Shown: positions 44,749 through 57,235 of the stretch, piece after piece
How positions within the stretch are numbered: position 1 is the stretch's first letter
How the letters are laid out: each line of letters starts with the position of its first letter
Assembly (NCBI GenBank): GCA_022747635.1
Contig: JAKTNV010000066.1
Location: 2,194,501-2,258,500 of the forward strand
Length of the DNA stretch: 64,000 bases
DNA from: Hetaerina americana
Lineage: Eukaryota > Arthropoda > Insecta > Odonata > Calopterygidae
Direction of reading: 5' to 3'
Translations under genes and position numbers: made by a program
Notes under the pieces: generated by a model
The model's input: the letters and a program-made list of their open reading frames with translations, nothing else
Database searches by the model: none
Told to the model about the DNA's origin: nothing

Positions 44749-45013
44749 AATACGACAAACATTTTGTGGATTTCGTGACGAGGCAATGGTCGTTTGAGGA
44801 AAAAATAACAACTTAAATCTATTTGCTCTACACTTATTCCCTCTAGTTTCATAGACATGATCTCTCCTTCTGTAGTGCGATGGGGGTAAGGATACACTTT
44901 CAACATCACCACGAAAGAGATTTCCTTCCAATTTATATGCAACAGCTTCAATCTGTGTAATATAACCTTCACTCTATTGAGTGATTCCCAGCCTAGATCC
45001 TCTAACATTTTGA
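44749..45013 (-). mobile_element. CR1-like LINE C-terminal fragment (right arm)
   Basis: Mirror of 19776-20040. Confidence 0.75.
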
Positions 45014-45460
45014 AAATACTATTAAAATTAACTTAAATGCGTCTTACGAATCCAATTCATCTACTCTGTACGGCAATAATAATTCGGCAATAAATTCAAA
45101 TTTGCGAGAATCCCATGCATGTACCAGCAGCATGTTCTATAGGCCTTTCAGAGTTAAAATCTTTGGAAAATCTCACAATTGACTCCAGAGTCTATGTATT
45201 TCTTCCCCGTAGTAATCATGATATCACCTCTACTGTATTTGAGCTAACTTCATCTTTCAGTAATTTTTCAACCCGACACATCCAAAGGCCTTCAATCCAG
45301 CCCAGGATATTTTTATATGCACCAAAGACTTCCAGCTTTGGTAGCAGTTTACTATGAGGTATTCCGTCGCGTGCATCATAGAGATTCTAGATTAGTTGAT
45401 TATGGTAATAATAAACATAGTGGCGTACCCATAATATTCACCAATGAAAGGTCGTAAGTC
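45014..45460 (+). other. Unassigned sequence with a short open frame (right arm)
   Basis: Mirror of 19329-19775. The 80-codon frame lies at 45115-45357 and is of unknown meaning. Confidence 0.35.
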
Positions 45461-46054
45461 AGGGTAACGGACAAAGATTAAAATGATTCTAAACATGCCA
45501 TCTCCGTGTTCCTAATGCAGCATACGTTCAACTGGGAACACGTCTTTTTACACTATTCATAGAAATAATTCATTAAAATGCCTTTTTTTCAATTCATTCC
45601 ACTGTTCACATTCCACTTTCACTTCACTCCAAACTGTTGTTTCATATTTGACGCTATATTTCAATATGGGTTTGGGGGAATGGAATTTTGCGAATATGTG
45701 AACTCGACTTTCTTATTTGCACGGAAGATATGACGCATGCGATTCCTGCTTTTCGGAAGAGTCTCGCATTTTATCGCTCTTATTATCCCGAAGTACTCTC
45801 ATGCTCAATTATCCCATTTCTCTCTTTTGCTACTGCTTGAAATTACTCCTCGTCACCCAAACACCAAAGCATATTGATTAGGAATTGGAAATATGGCACG
45901 CGGGGCGGAGACCGTTATGCAAGCGAAGTAGAGGCAGGAAAAGGATAGGCATGCTGTGCGAAATGAAGGGAGGTACGAGTAAAAAATATGCGGAATTGAA
46001 TTAGGGTTAATTCGCCTGCTGCATCGGGAGTACCTAAATATAATGTATAGAAAC
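45461..46054 (-). repeat. Dispersed repeat R1, copy 2 (right arm)
   Basis: Mirror of 18735-19328. Confidence 0.7.
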
Positions 46055-46073
46055 TAATGTCTATGGTGTTACC

Positions 46074-46669
46074 CCTTACTCTCGATCTCTCCTGGATAAA
46101 ACACATACTGGGGGGGATATTTGGGCAAGCTAAGAAAGAAAAGGATTTATTGGAAGAGTACTAGTTAAAAGTGATGAAAATGTCAAAGAGAAATGTTATT
46201 CGTAGCTTTTTAGGTCTTATTTATACAACTGGCGCTGCTGGAGTATATCATGGGATCCTCATGAAGTTGGATAAATTGGCGAATTGGATCGCGTGCAGCG
46301 TAGTGGAGATAGATTTGTAAAGCGCTCTTACGATAAACTTAGTAGCATATCCAAAATATTGGAGCAAATAGGCTGACTAGCGAATGTTAAATTACAGATA
46401 AAAGTCGTATTTTTGGCAGTGATATTAAAAATGTATTATTGCCCAAATTTCACTAAAGTTGGAGAGATATATTTTTTAAATCAAATACAATAATTATAGA
46501 ACCGATAGATTTAAGAGAATTCATTATTCCGTAACAGCATAAGGAATCAGAATAAAATTACGCTTAACTGAAAGAACCAGGTGTAGTTGAGTTTTCTGGG
46601 TCTAAAGTAGTATGTGGTATAATCTTCCCCTGCCACACTCCCTATCGGTATCTTGTAGGGTGCCATATA
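46074..46669 (+). mobile_element. CR1-like LINE fragment (right arm)
   Basis: Mirror of 18120-18715. Confidence 0.7.
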
Positions 46670-46790
46670 AATAGAATAGCAATTGGTACCATCGCAACGC
46701 AACGGGCGCGCAAATGTACGCGATTACGAAAGGGTTATTTTGTGATTCTAAAGTTTTACTCTAATATTTCATAGTACAGATGGAATTCTA

Positions 46791-47749
46791 AATAAGGATA
46801 CTTCCTTGTTATCCATGGTCTTTACATAATGCATTGGCATATCACCAATAATGACTTCGGTATCGCCGTACTCTATTGTTGGCTCTATTTTAAAATGTGC
46901 ACGCTACAATATATATTCAACGCAATACAATTATATCAAACTACTCATTTTATAAACTCAAACCCGTTTATCTGAAAAAAATTCTAGGATTAAATTTGAG
47001 TGTCCGAGTGCTACGCAGTTCTCTTTATTTCCCTCCGGGAAAATATTTGTCGTCAACACTGTCACGCGTATCATATAATGGCGTCGACTTGATGTAGAAT
47101 CGGTAGTGAGTTTATAAATTAAATTATCTGGGTAATAAACTCGAGTACCTAATGGCGATAAACATTTTTGTATGCCATTTCATTCAATGCCAATAATAAT
47201 AGTTTTTAGCAACATTTACCTTGCAAACTTGAAGACAAATATACATATGAAGGTTGAATAAAGACGAAGTACTTTTAGAGGGTCTTTAAATTATGTACTT
47301 GAAAAAAAAAGATCCTTCCCTTAGAATTTAAACCAATTCTATTTCCAATTCTCGTTGCATTCGCGATGACGATTAACAAATCACAAGGCCAATCGTTTAG
47401 TGTTTGTGATCTAAATCTAGCATGTCCACGGGTTGGTAAGCCAGACCCTTTATTTGTTCTTGCTCCGGATGAAAGAAAAAAAATTGTTCTGTATCACATG
47501 CGGCTTGACACAAAAGAATGAACGATAATGTAGATATGAGGAGATAAACAAGAAGAAGACGCCTTTCTGACAAGCCATTGCAATACTTATTTTTGTAGTT
47601 TGATTGAATAATTCTCCTTGTATTATTTTAACAAGTCCAATATGATTAGCACATTGAAATAGAATAAATATAATTGACCTTCCAAATCTACAAACTTTTT
47701 AAGGAATTTCACAAAAGTTGACGGAATTGCAAAGTCAACTATTTCATTT
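46791..47749 (+). mobile_element. Helitron fragment 2 (right arm)
   Basis: Mirror of 17040-17998. The helicase end is readable at about 47310-47500. Confidence 0.8.
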
Positions 47750-47869
47750 CATTTCAAAATTTTATACAGATTCCATTAAGTTACACCTGAGACAGAATAT
47801 ATGATTATAATCGGTTCACTGGTGATGGTTTATAAATGCAGTACCCAAACTGGTCAAAGTAATTAACTA

Positions 47870-48522
47870 AATAAAATTAATATACCGGTTAAGGTAATTT
47901 TTGGATGGACACAGCTACCAAATACATATTTTAAAACAAAAAACACCAAATTCCGCATCCTACATCAGGTTACTCTTCATCTCTGAATATTTTCTAACTT
48001 TCTTCATCTTGTCCAACATCTATATCCTGTTCCTACCCTTTATTTTTTCATATCGTTGTACTTCATTTTGCCTGCCTCTGCATTTACATTCTTCCATTTC
48101 TTCCTCTCATTCATCTTTGCTGTGGAATGATTTCTTTTACTTTGGTACTCCTTCCTTTTTAATCAATTTAATGCTTCTACATTCCATTTTCTAAACCGCC
48201 GCCCCTGATTTACCTTTATACCGCTATATTTCATAACAACTAAATTCTCGTCAGAGTCCGCATCCTCTCCCGGGAAGCTGTGGGAATTTATCACACTATT
48301 CCTAAACCTGTGTATAGCCAGAATATAATCTAGCTGATACCTTTCTTAGTGACCTGGCATTTTCCATGTATACCTGCGTCTTTTGTGGCGTCTAAACCAG
48401 GTGTTGGTGATGACTAACCCCTGTCTCCTGCAGAACTCAACTGCTTTCTCCCTGCGGTCATTCCTCGTACCTAAACCATAGTTCCCCACCTAATCACCAT
48501 CTCTTCCTTCGCCTACGTAGTG
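47870..48522 (-). mobile_element. LINE family 1 fragment (right arm)
   Basis: Mirror of 16266-16915. Confidence 0.75.
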
Positions 48523-48523
48523 C

Positions 48524-49092
48524 CATAACGCACAAAGATTTAAATGATTCTAAACATGCCACCTCCGTGTTCCTAATGCAGCATACGTTCAACTGGGAAC
48601 ACGTCTTTTTACGCTATTCATTAAAATGCCTTTTTTTCACTTCATCTCTTAATGCCAAACTGTTGTTTCATATTTGACGCGATATTTCAATATGGGTTTG
48701 GGGGGCATGGAATTTTGCGAATTCATGAACTCGACTTTCTTATTTGCACGGAAGATATGACGCATGCGATTCCTGCTTTTCGGAAGCGTCTCGCATTTTA
48801 TCGCTCTTATTATCCCGAAGTACTCTCATGCTCAATTATCCCATATCTCTCTTTTGCTGCTGCTTGAAATTACTCCTCGTCACCCAAACACCAAAGCATA
48901 TTGATTAAGAAGTGGCACAGGTTACGTAACGGTTGAGAGCGGTGCCCGAGGGTAGAAGAGGCACGGAGGAAAGGGCACGAAGTAGGCATGCTGTGCGAAA
49001 TGAAGGGAGGTGCTTGGAAAAAATATGCGGAATCGAATTAGGGTTGATTCGCTTACTGCAAATACGGGAATACCGAAATGGAATGTATAGAA
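48524..49092 (-). repeat. Dispersed repeat R1, copy 1 (right arm)
   Basis: Mirror of 15697-16265. A 3-base indel near 49057-49061 separates the arms here. Confidence 0.7.
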
Positions 49093-49099
49093 ACAATTA

Positions 49100-49215
49100 A
49101 AAACGCCGATATATAGATATATATAATATATAGATTTTTTATTTATATATATATATATATTAATATATAAATAAATACATATATATACATATGAGTGTAT
49201 ATATATATATATATA
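49100..49215. repeat. (TA)n microsatellite (right arm)
   Basis: Mirror of 15567-15682. The two differ slightly in tract length. Confidence 0.85.
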
Positions 49216-49769
49216 TGTAATACACATTCAAACACGAAATCCCGCCAAACAGCGAATAAATACTCATATATACAGAAACATATATAAGGAAAAGGGATAG
49301 GAACACGTATAAAGGACGAACACAATAGAGGTGGGGAAGGCGGAATCGAACGGATCACAAGAGTAAAAATATCTCCTCAACCGGGACTCGAACACCGGAT
49401 CTTTCCACTTGCCGGGCGGATGCTCTTAACCACTTGAGCTATCGAGGATATGTAATTTACCCTGAGATCCGTGGGTCTTATATGTCGCCAAGCGCCCCGA
49501 TTCTTTAGCCAAGAGATGGCGTCAGGGGGCTGTTTCACCCACCAAAGGAGAAATAGACAATACACAAGAGGAAAGGAAAGTGGTTAGAATTAATACAACA
49601 TCATACAGGAAAAGAACAGTGCGTTTCGTGGCACGCATAGCCAGAAGAAAGAGATGAGCCACATTGGCCAAATACACATTCAAACACGAAATCCCGCCAA
49701 ACGGCGAATAAATACTCATATATACAGAAACATATATAAGGAAAAGGGATAGGAACACGTATAAAGGAC
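49216..49769 (-). repeat. Array-like 452-bp repeat (right arm)
   Basis: Mirror of 15015-15566, with the tRNA-like segment on the minus strand at 49374-49448. A C at 49373 interrupts the run next to the segment (atctcctc instead of atttcctc), one of the few differences between arms. Confidence 0.9.
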
Positions 49770-49861
49770 GTATATATATATACATATATGTAAATATAAT
49801 AAAATAATAAATAAAAATATATATATATATTTTTACATATATATATATATACACACTCATA

Positions 49862-49904
<43 letters not shown>

Positions 49905-49905
49905 T
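49770..49905. repeat. (TA)n microsatellite (right arm)
   Basis: Mirror of 14877-15014. Confidence 0.9.
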
Positions 49906-50341
49906 CATTTATATGAAAACAGATGCATAGAAAAGGGATACGAACACACATAAAGGACGAACACAGGAGAGGTGGGGAAGGCGGAATCAAGCGGATCACG
50001 AAAGTAAAAATATTTCCTAGCTTGGAAAATGAACTCCGGATATTTCCACATGCCGGGCGGAGGCTTTTAACCACTTGAGCTATCCAGGAAACGTTTTTAA
50101 ACGTAATTTACACTGAAATCTGCGATGCTTTATGCAACCAAGTGCCCTGATTCATTGGCCATGTGATTGCGTTAGGGAGCTGTTTCACCCACCAAAGGAG
50201 AAGTAGACATGTCACACAGAGGAAAGGATAGTAGCAAAGGAATCATATAACATCATACAGTGCCTTTCGTGGCACGCATAGCCAGAAGAAGAGACGAGCC
50301 ACACTGGCCTAATACACATTCAATCACGAAATCCCACAAAC
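49906..50341 (-). mobile_element. Diverged 452-bp-family repeat (right arm)
   Basis: Mirror of 14440-14876. Confidence 0.8.
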
Positions 50342-50376
50342 ATTTTGTGGATTTCGTGACGAGGCAATGGTCGCTA

Positions 50377-50922
50377 ATGAGGATACTTCCCTGCTATACA
50401 TGGCCTTTACATAATGCATTGGCATATCACCAAAAATGACTTCGGTATGGCCGAACTCTATTGTAGACTCTATTGTAAAATGTGCACGCTACGATATATA
50501 TTCAACGCAAATATCAAACTACTCATTTTATAAACTCAAACCCGTTTATCTGAAAACAATTCATGGATTAAAATGGAATGTCCAAGTGCTACGCAGTTCT
50601 CCTTATTTCCCTCCGGGAAAACATTTGTCATCAACACTGTCACGTTTATCATATAATGGCGTCGACTTGCGTGTGTTTATAAATTAAATGATTCGGGTAA
50701 TAAACTGGAGTACCTAATGGCGATAAACATTTTTGTATACTTATGCATTCAATGCCAATAATAATAATAGTTTTTTTAGCAACATTTACATTGAAAACTT
50801 AAAGAAAAATTTACATTTGAAGGTTGAATAAAGACGAAGTACTTTTAGAGGATCTTTAAATTATGCACTTGAAAAAAAGAGATCCTGCCCTTAGAATTTA
50901 AACTAATTCAATTTCCAATTCG
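50377..50922 (+). mobile_element. Helitron fragment 1 (right arm)
   Basis: Mirror of 13859-14404. It joins the residual copy B intron near 50923. Confidence 0.6.
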
Positions 50923-51444
50923 CCAACCCATTGGAATGAAAGAATGGGTTTAACTTATATACTTAACTTATAGAGTCTTGTATAATTTAAGTCGTGTCTC
51001 GCATTAACCAATGAAGATTTACTAACCAAAAGGTTAACTTGCGTTTCCCGCTCGGTTGGTCTTTTTTTGTTGTCTGATAACACATTGGGCACGAGCTTAG
51101 CGCACTTTCCTCATTACTTAATATTCCATAACAATGCAAAACGTAGCAGAAAACTTCAAGTTTAGTACGAAAAGTGAAGAGTCAGGCGTGATAAGTCAAG
51201 TTTAGTACATTGGCAACCATCTTGATTATCAACCGGCGGTCGGAATCCAACATGTTTCGAACCCGAGCCATATCTTTGTCGGTTTTGATGTTAATTTGTC
51301 TGTTGGTAGGCAGGTGCATGTGATTTTTATTAAACTCTTGAATGATAGACGGAACATTGGTGCAATTTCGTTGAGACGTAGAACTTAATGATTATTATGC
51401 AGATTACCTTGCCCTAACCAAGTCATTGATCGTTGATCTCTCAG
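50923..51444 (+). other. Copy B residual intron 2 (right arm)
   Basis: Mirror of 13337-13858. It is non-coding and ends in the exon 3 acceptor. Confidence 0.6.
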
Positions 51445-51734
51445 AGGAAAATGAGATGACGGGGAATGTAGAAGCCTATGAAAGGGCTCTAGATAGTCCC
51501 ACCCAATTGGACGAAGGGTATGGCTGTGACCGTCAAAAGAAGCCTTACCATTATAGCTACAGCCATGGCAGTTCCAGCGAGGAACACAAACCCCACAAAC
51601 CTCATAAACCCTCGCACTCTCACAGCAGCAGTTCCAGTTCTCACGATTCCAGCGACTCCAGTGACAGCCACGAACACCCACACCGGCCAGCCGGAGTCTG
51701 CGTGAAGTTGCCCAAGTACCACGACAAGGAATAG
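51445..51734 (+). pseudogene. Copy B exon 3 (right arm), orphan Ser/His-rich exon
   Basis: This is the plus-strand twin of 13047-13336 and encodes the same residues. It ends KYHDKE and a TAG at 51732-51734. No signal-peptide exon lies between it and the Helitron fragment, and the next promoter of the family (57877) is downstream. As in the left arm, the frame is open and the acceptor is intact, so decay of the coding part has been slight. Confidence 0.75.
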
Positions 51735-52110
51735 GAAGCCAGTGTACTCGGGATAGCCCTGTCCATCGGCAAGGGTCAGTTCCCTGGACAGAAGCAGTTC
51801 CGGAGGGAAATCCGATGGTTCAGCAAGAGAGTCGCCGAAGCAATGGGTTATCAATACTTTAAACAGGGTGGAGACAAGCTCACTCAAATGGATACTGCCT
51901 GGTGTATGTCCTTTGAGGTATTATAATCCAGAGAAAAGCCATTCAATGCAATGAAAGCCAATCTGCTCCTTGCTGTGAATATAACCTTGCGGGAAGTCAC
52001 GATATGCTAGAAGTAATCACTGTTTGATTTCAGGTAATGCGCGCAAACCACTTGCGCCATCTGCTGCTCTGTTACATCTCCCACTGTTTCACTTGAAACA
52101 ATAGAGAAAT
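51735..52110 (+). other. Copy B 3' untranslated region (right arm)
   Basis: Mirror of 12672-13046, with AATAGA at 52100-52105 in place of AATAAA. Confidence 0.65.
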
Positions 52111-52111
52111 A

Positions 52112-52668
52112 CAGGGTTCGTCCGGAAAATAAGTGTACTGACTCCTGGGCTGGGCGCGCCTGAAGCGGCGCGCCCAGCACCGCTCTGACGGGCTGCGATT
52201 GGAGGGGGGTGTGTTGGCAAGCGACGCTGAAAAAGGCAGTCGGCTCTGAGCTGTGGTGTAGTGAGGAGCTCTGTTAACGCGAACCTCCACGCTCGACCCA
52301 CGTCACGGAACGCGATGCCGAAGTTTTTGGAGCAGCGTTATTCCATCAAATTTGCGGTAAAGCTTGGGAAATCGTCTACCGAAACTGTCGGTATGATTAA
52401 CCAGGCTTACGGGGAGTCAGCCATGTCCAGAAACATGATCTTTCGGAGGCACAAGATGTTCGTGGAGGGCAGAGAAGAGGTCGACGACGAGTCTTCGAGA
52501 GGTTCCCGATGATGCCTTCGCGGGAGCGTTCCAGGAATGGGAACGCCGCTGGAACAAGTGTATCGACTCACAAGGGTCCTATTTTGAGGAATATTAGCTT
52601 AAGATATGTAAAAGTGTAATACATTTATTTTCCTGAGCTCAGTATACTTATTTTCCGGACGAACCCTG
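52112..52668 (+). mobile_element. Internally deleted mariner (right arm)
   Basis: Mirror of 12113-12669. The GC-rich hairpin lies at 52149-52178. Confidence 0.85.
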
Positions 52669-52670
52669 TA

Positions 52671-53480
52671 TTTCTTTCTGATTTATTGCAACAAACATTT
52701 TTCGGCCCTCATTGACGGGAGGCCCTAATTTTGATAGGGTACCAACACTCCTCAGAAATATTTAATTCTCTCCATTTTTCGTCAAGTTCTCATTAATCTT
52801 CACGATTACCCTCGACAAACGATGACATGGTAATTTGAATCCTTGAATAGAGGGCAAATGTCTTCTTACGGTACCATACTATACGAGTGCGATAAATACT
52901 TATATCGAATATCGATGCCGGCCGCATTTTCTGATATCAGTTATGTATGAATGCATGTGTGCGTCTTAGTATTTGTATCATTGGCTCATGTGTAGTTCAT
53001 TATCCCGTCTGATCTTAAAATATTGAATTTAGAGACTAGATAAACCCAAAGAGCCAGTCTCCATCGCCGAAATATGTGGTGATGTCATCAGAAAATCTTT
53101 GCGTGAAGGCTAAAAGAATAGTTTAATTTAAAATCCACCATCATTATTTTTTCGAATATTAAAGTACCCTTGAGATATATGAACCTTCTTTCACTCACTA
53201 GATTTTTATTAGCAGGTAAGACGAGTTTCGTTAGAATATAATTATGGTCGCGCATAAAATGGGGGTTTAGTCAATTAAAATTTGATAGTAGGGGCCGTTT
53301 GTGCCTTCTATTCAAATATGATGAATTTATTTTTCTCGGGTCTTCCTTTGATTTGACCTTCCCAGCTCTGTCGACGTTTCGGCGAAGGACTCCGTCATCT
53401 GCTTCAGGAATTCAGAAACTAAGTGACAGGTAAACACAGCAGAAACTTTAACAGTAGTCTAATAAGAGACGAGGCTTACA
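52671..53480 (+). other. 3' flank of copy B (right arm)
   Basis: Mirror of 11301-12110. It is non-coding and shared with copy C. Confidence 0.7.
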
Positions 53481-53861
53481 AATAGCAAATGTTTCTTCTT
53501 CTGGCTGCGTGGGTCTTTAAACGGCTTGAACCCAACCTTTACGATGGGATACGACGTTGTTTCCCCGGTTTCCCTTCCTGTCCTGCGTTCGTCCGTTTCT
53601 GTTGGCGGGTGAAACAGCCCCCAAACCAACGGCCAAAGAATAGTGGTGTTTATAGTTGCATTGAGTACCTAAGGTGTATACACCAGTTCGTTGGCTAATT
53701 GTTTATCCTCGATAACGTTGTGTATTTCTCTGCAGTATTGGCCAAGCACGCGTTCGGGCAAGTCATACCTGTATGTCCGCGATTCGAGCCTCGGTCAAGT
53801 TGATATTTTCCTAATCGGTATCTCAGCCTTTTCACCATCCCCGCTAAATATTTGCTCCCCC
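53481..53861 (+). mobile_element. Diverged relative of the 452-bp repeat (right arm)
   Basis: Mirror of 10920-11300. Confidence 0.7.
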
Positions 53862-54397
53862 TTTATACAAAACACAGCGCAAAATTCTGCCTGCACCCCA
53901 AAAAAACCGTGGCCATCATGACCTTGTTGGCCGATGTACCGTCTTCGGGTTCATGGGAGCTGAATCACCTTTGGAAACCCAATGTTTCTTTTTTCGCAGA
54001 ATCTCGTTGACACATGATTGCAACGGATAAGCGTCAAACCAGACCCTGAATGCATCCGCACGACTGCGTTTATTCTTCACTGAGAACAAACGCGCCAATA
54101 AACCTTCCCGAGATATTTTCTCACTTCATCTCTCATACAAAACTAAAATAACTCTGCCTAACAATATGCCTGTGGTACCAGCTATTTTGCCAGCGTTAAT
54201 TGGATTAATCAATCAATCCGGGCCATATCGGGAATATGTCAATTATTTGGCAGGGAGTCTCTTCCCGACCGATGCTCATCATTTTTACGCCCACGCTTCA
54301 ACTCCTCATCCGATTTCATTCAAACACAGGAGCGTTTGTGCCAAGGAATTCATCAAAATTTCATTTTTTTGTGCGAGACCTTTTTAATAGAAATATT
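53862..54397. other. Unassigned sequence at outer end of right arm
   Basis: Mirror of 10384-10919. No gene is recognised. Confidence 0.4.
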
Positions 54398-54990
54398 TCC
54401 TCGCCACGCGTAAAATTATTGAACGGAATATACATATCTGAATATTTAATGGCAGTCTAGTAATAGACGAACCTTAAAGATTGAAAATCGTTTTATTCAG
54501 GCTGTGTGAGTCATTAGAAGATTTTAACCTATCATTTACGATATGGTACGACCTTGCTTTCCCAGTTGTCCTTCCCCTTTTCGTTCGTCCATTACTCTGT
54601 CGGTGGATGAACCAGCCCGCAAACTCCTGGCCAAAGAATAAGGGTATTTATAGTTGCATCGACCCCCTAAAGTTGCATAAACCAGTTCGTGGGCTGATTG
54701 TATTTCCTCGATAGCTATTTAGATATTTCCTCTTGAGTATTGGCCCAGCACGTAGCCGTACTCGTCATATCAGCGATTCAAGCCTCGGTAAAGAAGATAT
54801 TTTCCCTAATCGGAATCCGAGGCCTTTTTCCGTCCCTATTGAGCAATTGCGCTCCCTTTATCCAAGTTCCTTAATATCCCTCGACCCCGCTGGCCCCATT
54901 AGCGTCGGGATAAGATTCTCGTCTCCGAACGTGGGAACATGGGTTGGATTTCCATCTAAATGGGTATCCCTCCACTTAAGAAATTAACAT
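54398..54990 (+). mobile_element. Diverged 452-bp-family repeat with R2-like end
   Basis: The landmark order matches the copy at 53481-53861: gtgagtcattag, gttcgtccattactctg, ggtggatgaaccagccc, ccaaagaataagg, cctcgatagct and gattcaagcctcgg. It ends in ccccgctggccccattagcg, which resembles the GC-rich landmark of repeat R2. This suggests that R2 and the tRNA-derived repeat share a 3' portion. Confidence 0.65.
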
Positions 54991-55734
54991 TTATAATTTA
55001 AATGATATTTGCATAAAAATATAAATTTTAATAATCATCCTTGGAGAGCATTAAAAAAAGACAAACTAAATTACATCCTTTGTCAAATTCTTTGCTTACT
55101 TTGCTTTGATTACTAAAGTCTGAATGTCATCAAAATAGTCTATTTCGCGTGGTTAAGGGTACTTAATGAAATGTAATAACGGCATAGGGATCCACTGGTC
55201 CAATAAAACTAAGAAACTTAAAACTTCTCAGCAAAAGAATCAACAAAAAAAATGTTTGAGGCTTGATAAAAAAATACAAATATTCTAAATATCTTTCAAA
55301 AATTAGTAATTCTGACTATAAAGAGGCTATAAAGCTATGCAATGATAAAAGGAAAATATTATGATGAAAAATATACAATATCTCATTTTAATGAAGAGAA
55401 ATTACCAGTAAGGGACCTTATAAAGTATATAACAAAAAATTTCAAACATATTAGGACAGAAAAATATTTGAGGTTACTGTACCTCTCATTTTTAATTGAA
55501 TACCTAAAGTTTAAAGAATATTACAGCCAGTAAACGCTGTATAAGGAAGAATGAAAGCCTAGCTATTACATAATTACAACCTTGACGCAATATATAGTAT
55601 TTGGTAATAATACTATTTGCAACACTTGAAGCTATCATTTTTGTTTACGTGGCGCCTGCTGTCTAGCCAGAACTGATTAGCTCATTTAGACAAGAATTAG
55701 TATTCCAAACAATAAATTTTAATTATAGTTTATC
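54991..55734. other. No recognised feature
   Basis: AT-rich. A 63-codon Lys- and Tyr-rich frame (55342-55533) is best explained by base composition. Confidence 0.5.
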
Positions 55735-55905
55735 CCAGCTTTGAATGGACACAAATAGCAAGAGTATATTTTGTGACTCGTAACAAAGCACGACATCCCG
55801 CATCCTAGTCTAAATCAGATCCCTCTTCATCTCGACATTCTCCCTTCTACAGGTATTACAGTCTTCAACATGGTGATGGACAATATAAATATATTCATAC
55901 ATTCA
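55735..55905 (-). mobile_element. LINE family 1 3' tail
   Basis: The text tttgtgactcgtaacaaagc and cgacatcccgcatcctag matches the family tails at 885-1080 and 47900-48000. Its terminal bases are worn. Confidence 0.6.
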
Positions 55906-55935
55906 TAGCAATTTTTTATTTTATATATTTATATT

Positions 55936-55994
<59 letters not shown>
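55936..55994. repeat. (TA)n microsatellite
   Basis: This TA tract lies between two LINE scraps. Confidence 0.9.
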
Positions 55995-56000
<6 letters not shown>

Positions 56001-56105
56001 TGGAGAACAATTGTTGAGTGGAACACCTTACCTGCAAAAATATTCGAGCCCTTTCCTAACAGAGTGTATACTTTTAAGAATAGATGTAAGGTATATTTGT
56101 AAAAA
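55995..56105 (+). mobile_element. LINE C-terminal scrap (WNxLP type)
   Basis: The frame VEWNTLPAKIFEPFPNRVYT followed by FKNRCKVYL and a stop resembles the WNxLPxxV...FKxRL ending typical of several non-LTR reverse transcriptase proteins. The upstream part is missing and (TA)n lies directly before it. Confidence 0.65.
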
Positions 56106-56426
56106 TTTGATTTATGTGTGGTGTATGGTATTATATGTTATAGCTTAATTTTTTTATGTATCTTTTTTTTCTTGCTGATTAATGGTTGTAAATGGGATGA
56201 GGATTCTCATGTTTTGTTAAAGAGATTTGTGTTTGTTTGGTTTTATGTATTATCTTTTGCAATTATTTGGGACTTGTATGCCACCTGACAATGTCTATTA
56301 GCACATGTGTATTTTATTTAGCATATGTATAATAATAATAATATATATATATATATATTATATAAATATACACATATAAATATTTATATATATGTTAAAA
56401 TATGTTCACATATATCAAAATAAATA

Positions 56427-56498
<72 letters not shown>

Positions 56499-56520
56499 TA
56501 TATTTATTTATTTATTTATT
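56106..56520. repeat. AT-rich sequence with two (TA)n tracts
   Basis: T-rich sequence is followed by TA microsatellites at about 56338-56400 and 56430-56496 and an ATTT repeat. No gene. Confidence 0.8.
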
Positions 56521-56800
56521 TAATAAAACATCCTCATCCAAGTCATTCCTTTTCCTCTGTCGCCTAGCCACCTTTCCATCTATTCCCGCCTATAACAGTC
56601 TTTAATAACTTATCTTCTGGTCAATAAGTCCTTTATCTATGTTTCATGTCTCCTTAAAATTTCTTACTTAGCTCTACCTCTTTATGTTTCCTTCCAGTCA
56701 AATTGACCTCTCTATCCTCCTCCATTCCCTTATTTCATAAGTATCCAATGAATGGTAAATTTAAGGTTTTTTTCAGTGTTTCTTTGCTTGCGCTAGAAAT
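56521..56800 (-). mobile_element. LINE family 1 fragment, 3' part
   Basis: The text cctataacagtctttaataa and ttctggtcaataagtccttt corresponds to 1085-1125 of the LINE at 885-2470. It is heavily decayed. Confidence 0.5.
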
Positions 56801-56824
56801 TAGAGCCTTCGAGGTCGAACCACA

Positions 56825-56970
56825 GATTTAGATCTTCTCAAATAAAAAAATCGCACGGATTTAAATCCGGAGAGCGAGGGGGCCGTGGGACATCCCCTCT
56901 TAAGGAGATCAGGCGGCCGGCAGGCAGCTTGCTCTGAAAGAAATTGGCGGGAGCGGCAGGCGGTATGAGC
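56825..56970 (-). mobile_element. Mariner/Tc1-type transposase scrap
   Basis: The minus frame ends PRPPRSPDLNPCDFFI, the conserved region around the third catalytic Asp of Tc1/mariner transposases. The frame does not extend further. Confidence 0.6.
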
Positions 56971-57039
56971 CGTCGGCACTTTACTATTGACACTGAACCC
57001 ATGAAGGCAAGAAACATGAAACCAGAGTCATGGAGATGT

Positions 57040-57235
57040 TTCAATTGAGCGCTTGGCACTGTTTCACAGCAACAAAGAAGAACGAATGTTTTCGCCGTTT
57101 CATAACCATGGATGAAACATGGGAACAACACCTTAAACAAAAGAACAATCAAAACAATGGATTCCAAAGGGTTTCCAAAGAAAGCGGAGACAATTCATCT
57201 GCAGGTGAGGTCAATGCGTCTGGGTCGTAAAAGAT
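57040..57235 (+). mobile_element. Mariner transposase scrap
   Basis: The frame FRRFITMDETWEQHLKQKN resembles FLDRIVTGDETWVHHY-like text around the first catalytic Asp, followed by VSKESGDNSSAGEVNA. It is read on the opposite strand to 56825-56970, so the element was rearranged. Confidence 0.6.

Larger units (their letters stand above)
42958..54397 (-). repeat. Right arm of the 11.4-kb inverted duplication
   Basis: This is the reverse complement of 10384-21831. Its contents are listed below as mirrors. Both arms carry the same internal junctions between transposon fragments, so the duplication is younger than those insertions. Confidence 0.95.

Noticed and set aside
55342..55533. 63-codon Lys/Tyr-rich frame
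   Set aside because: Composition follows the local AT richness, with no motif, splice context or relative in the window.
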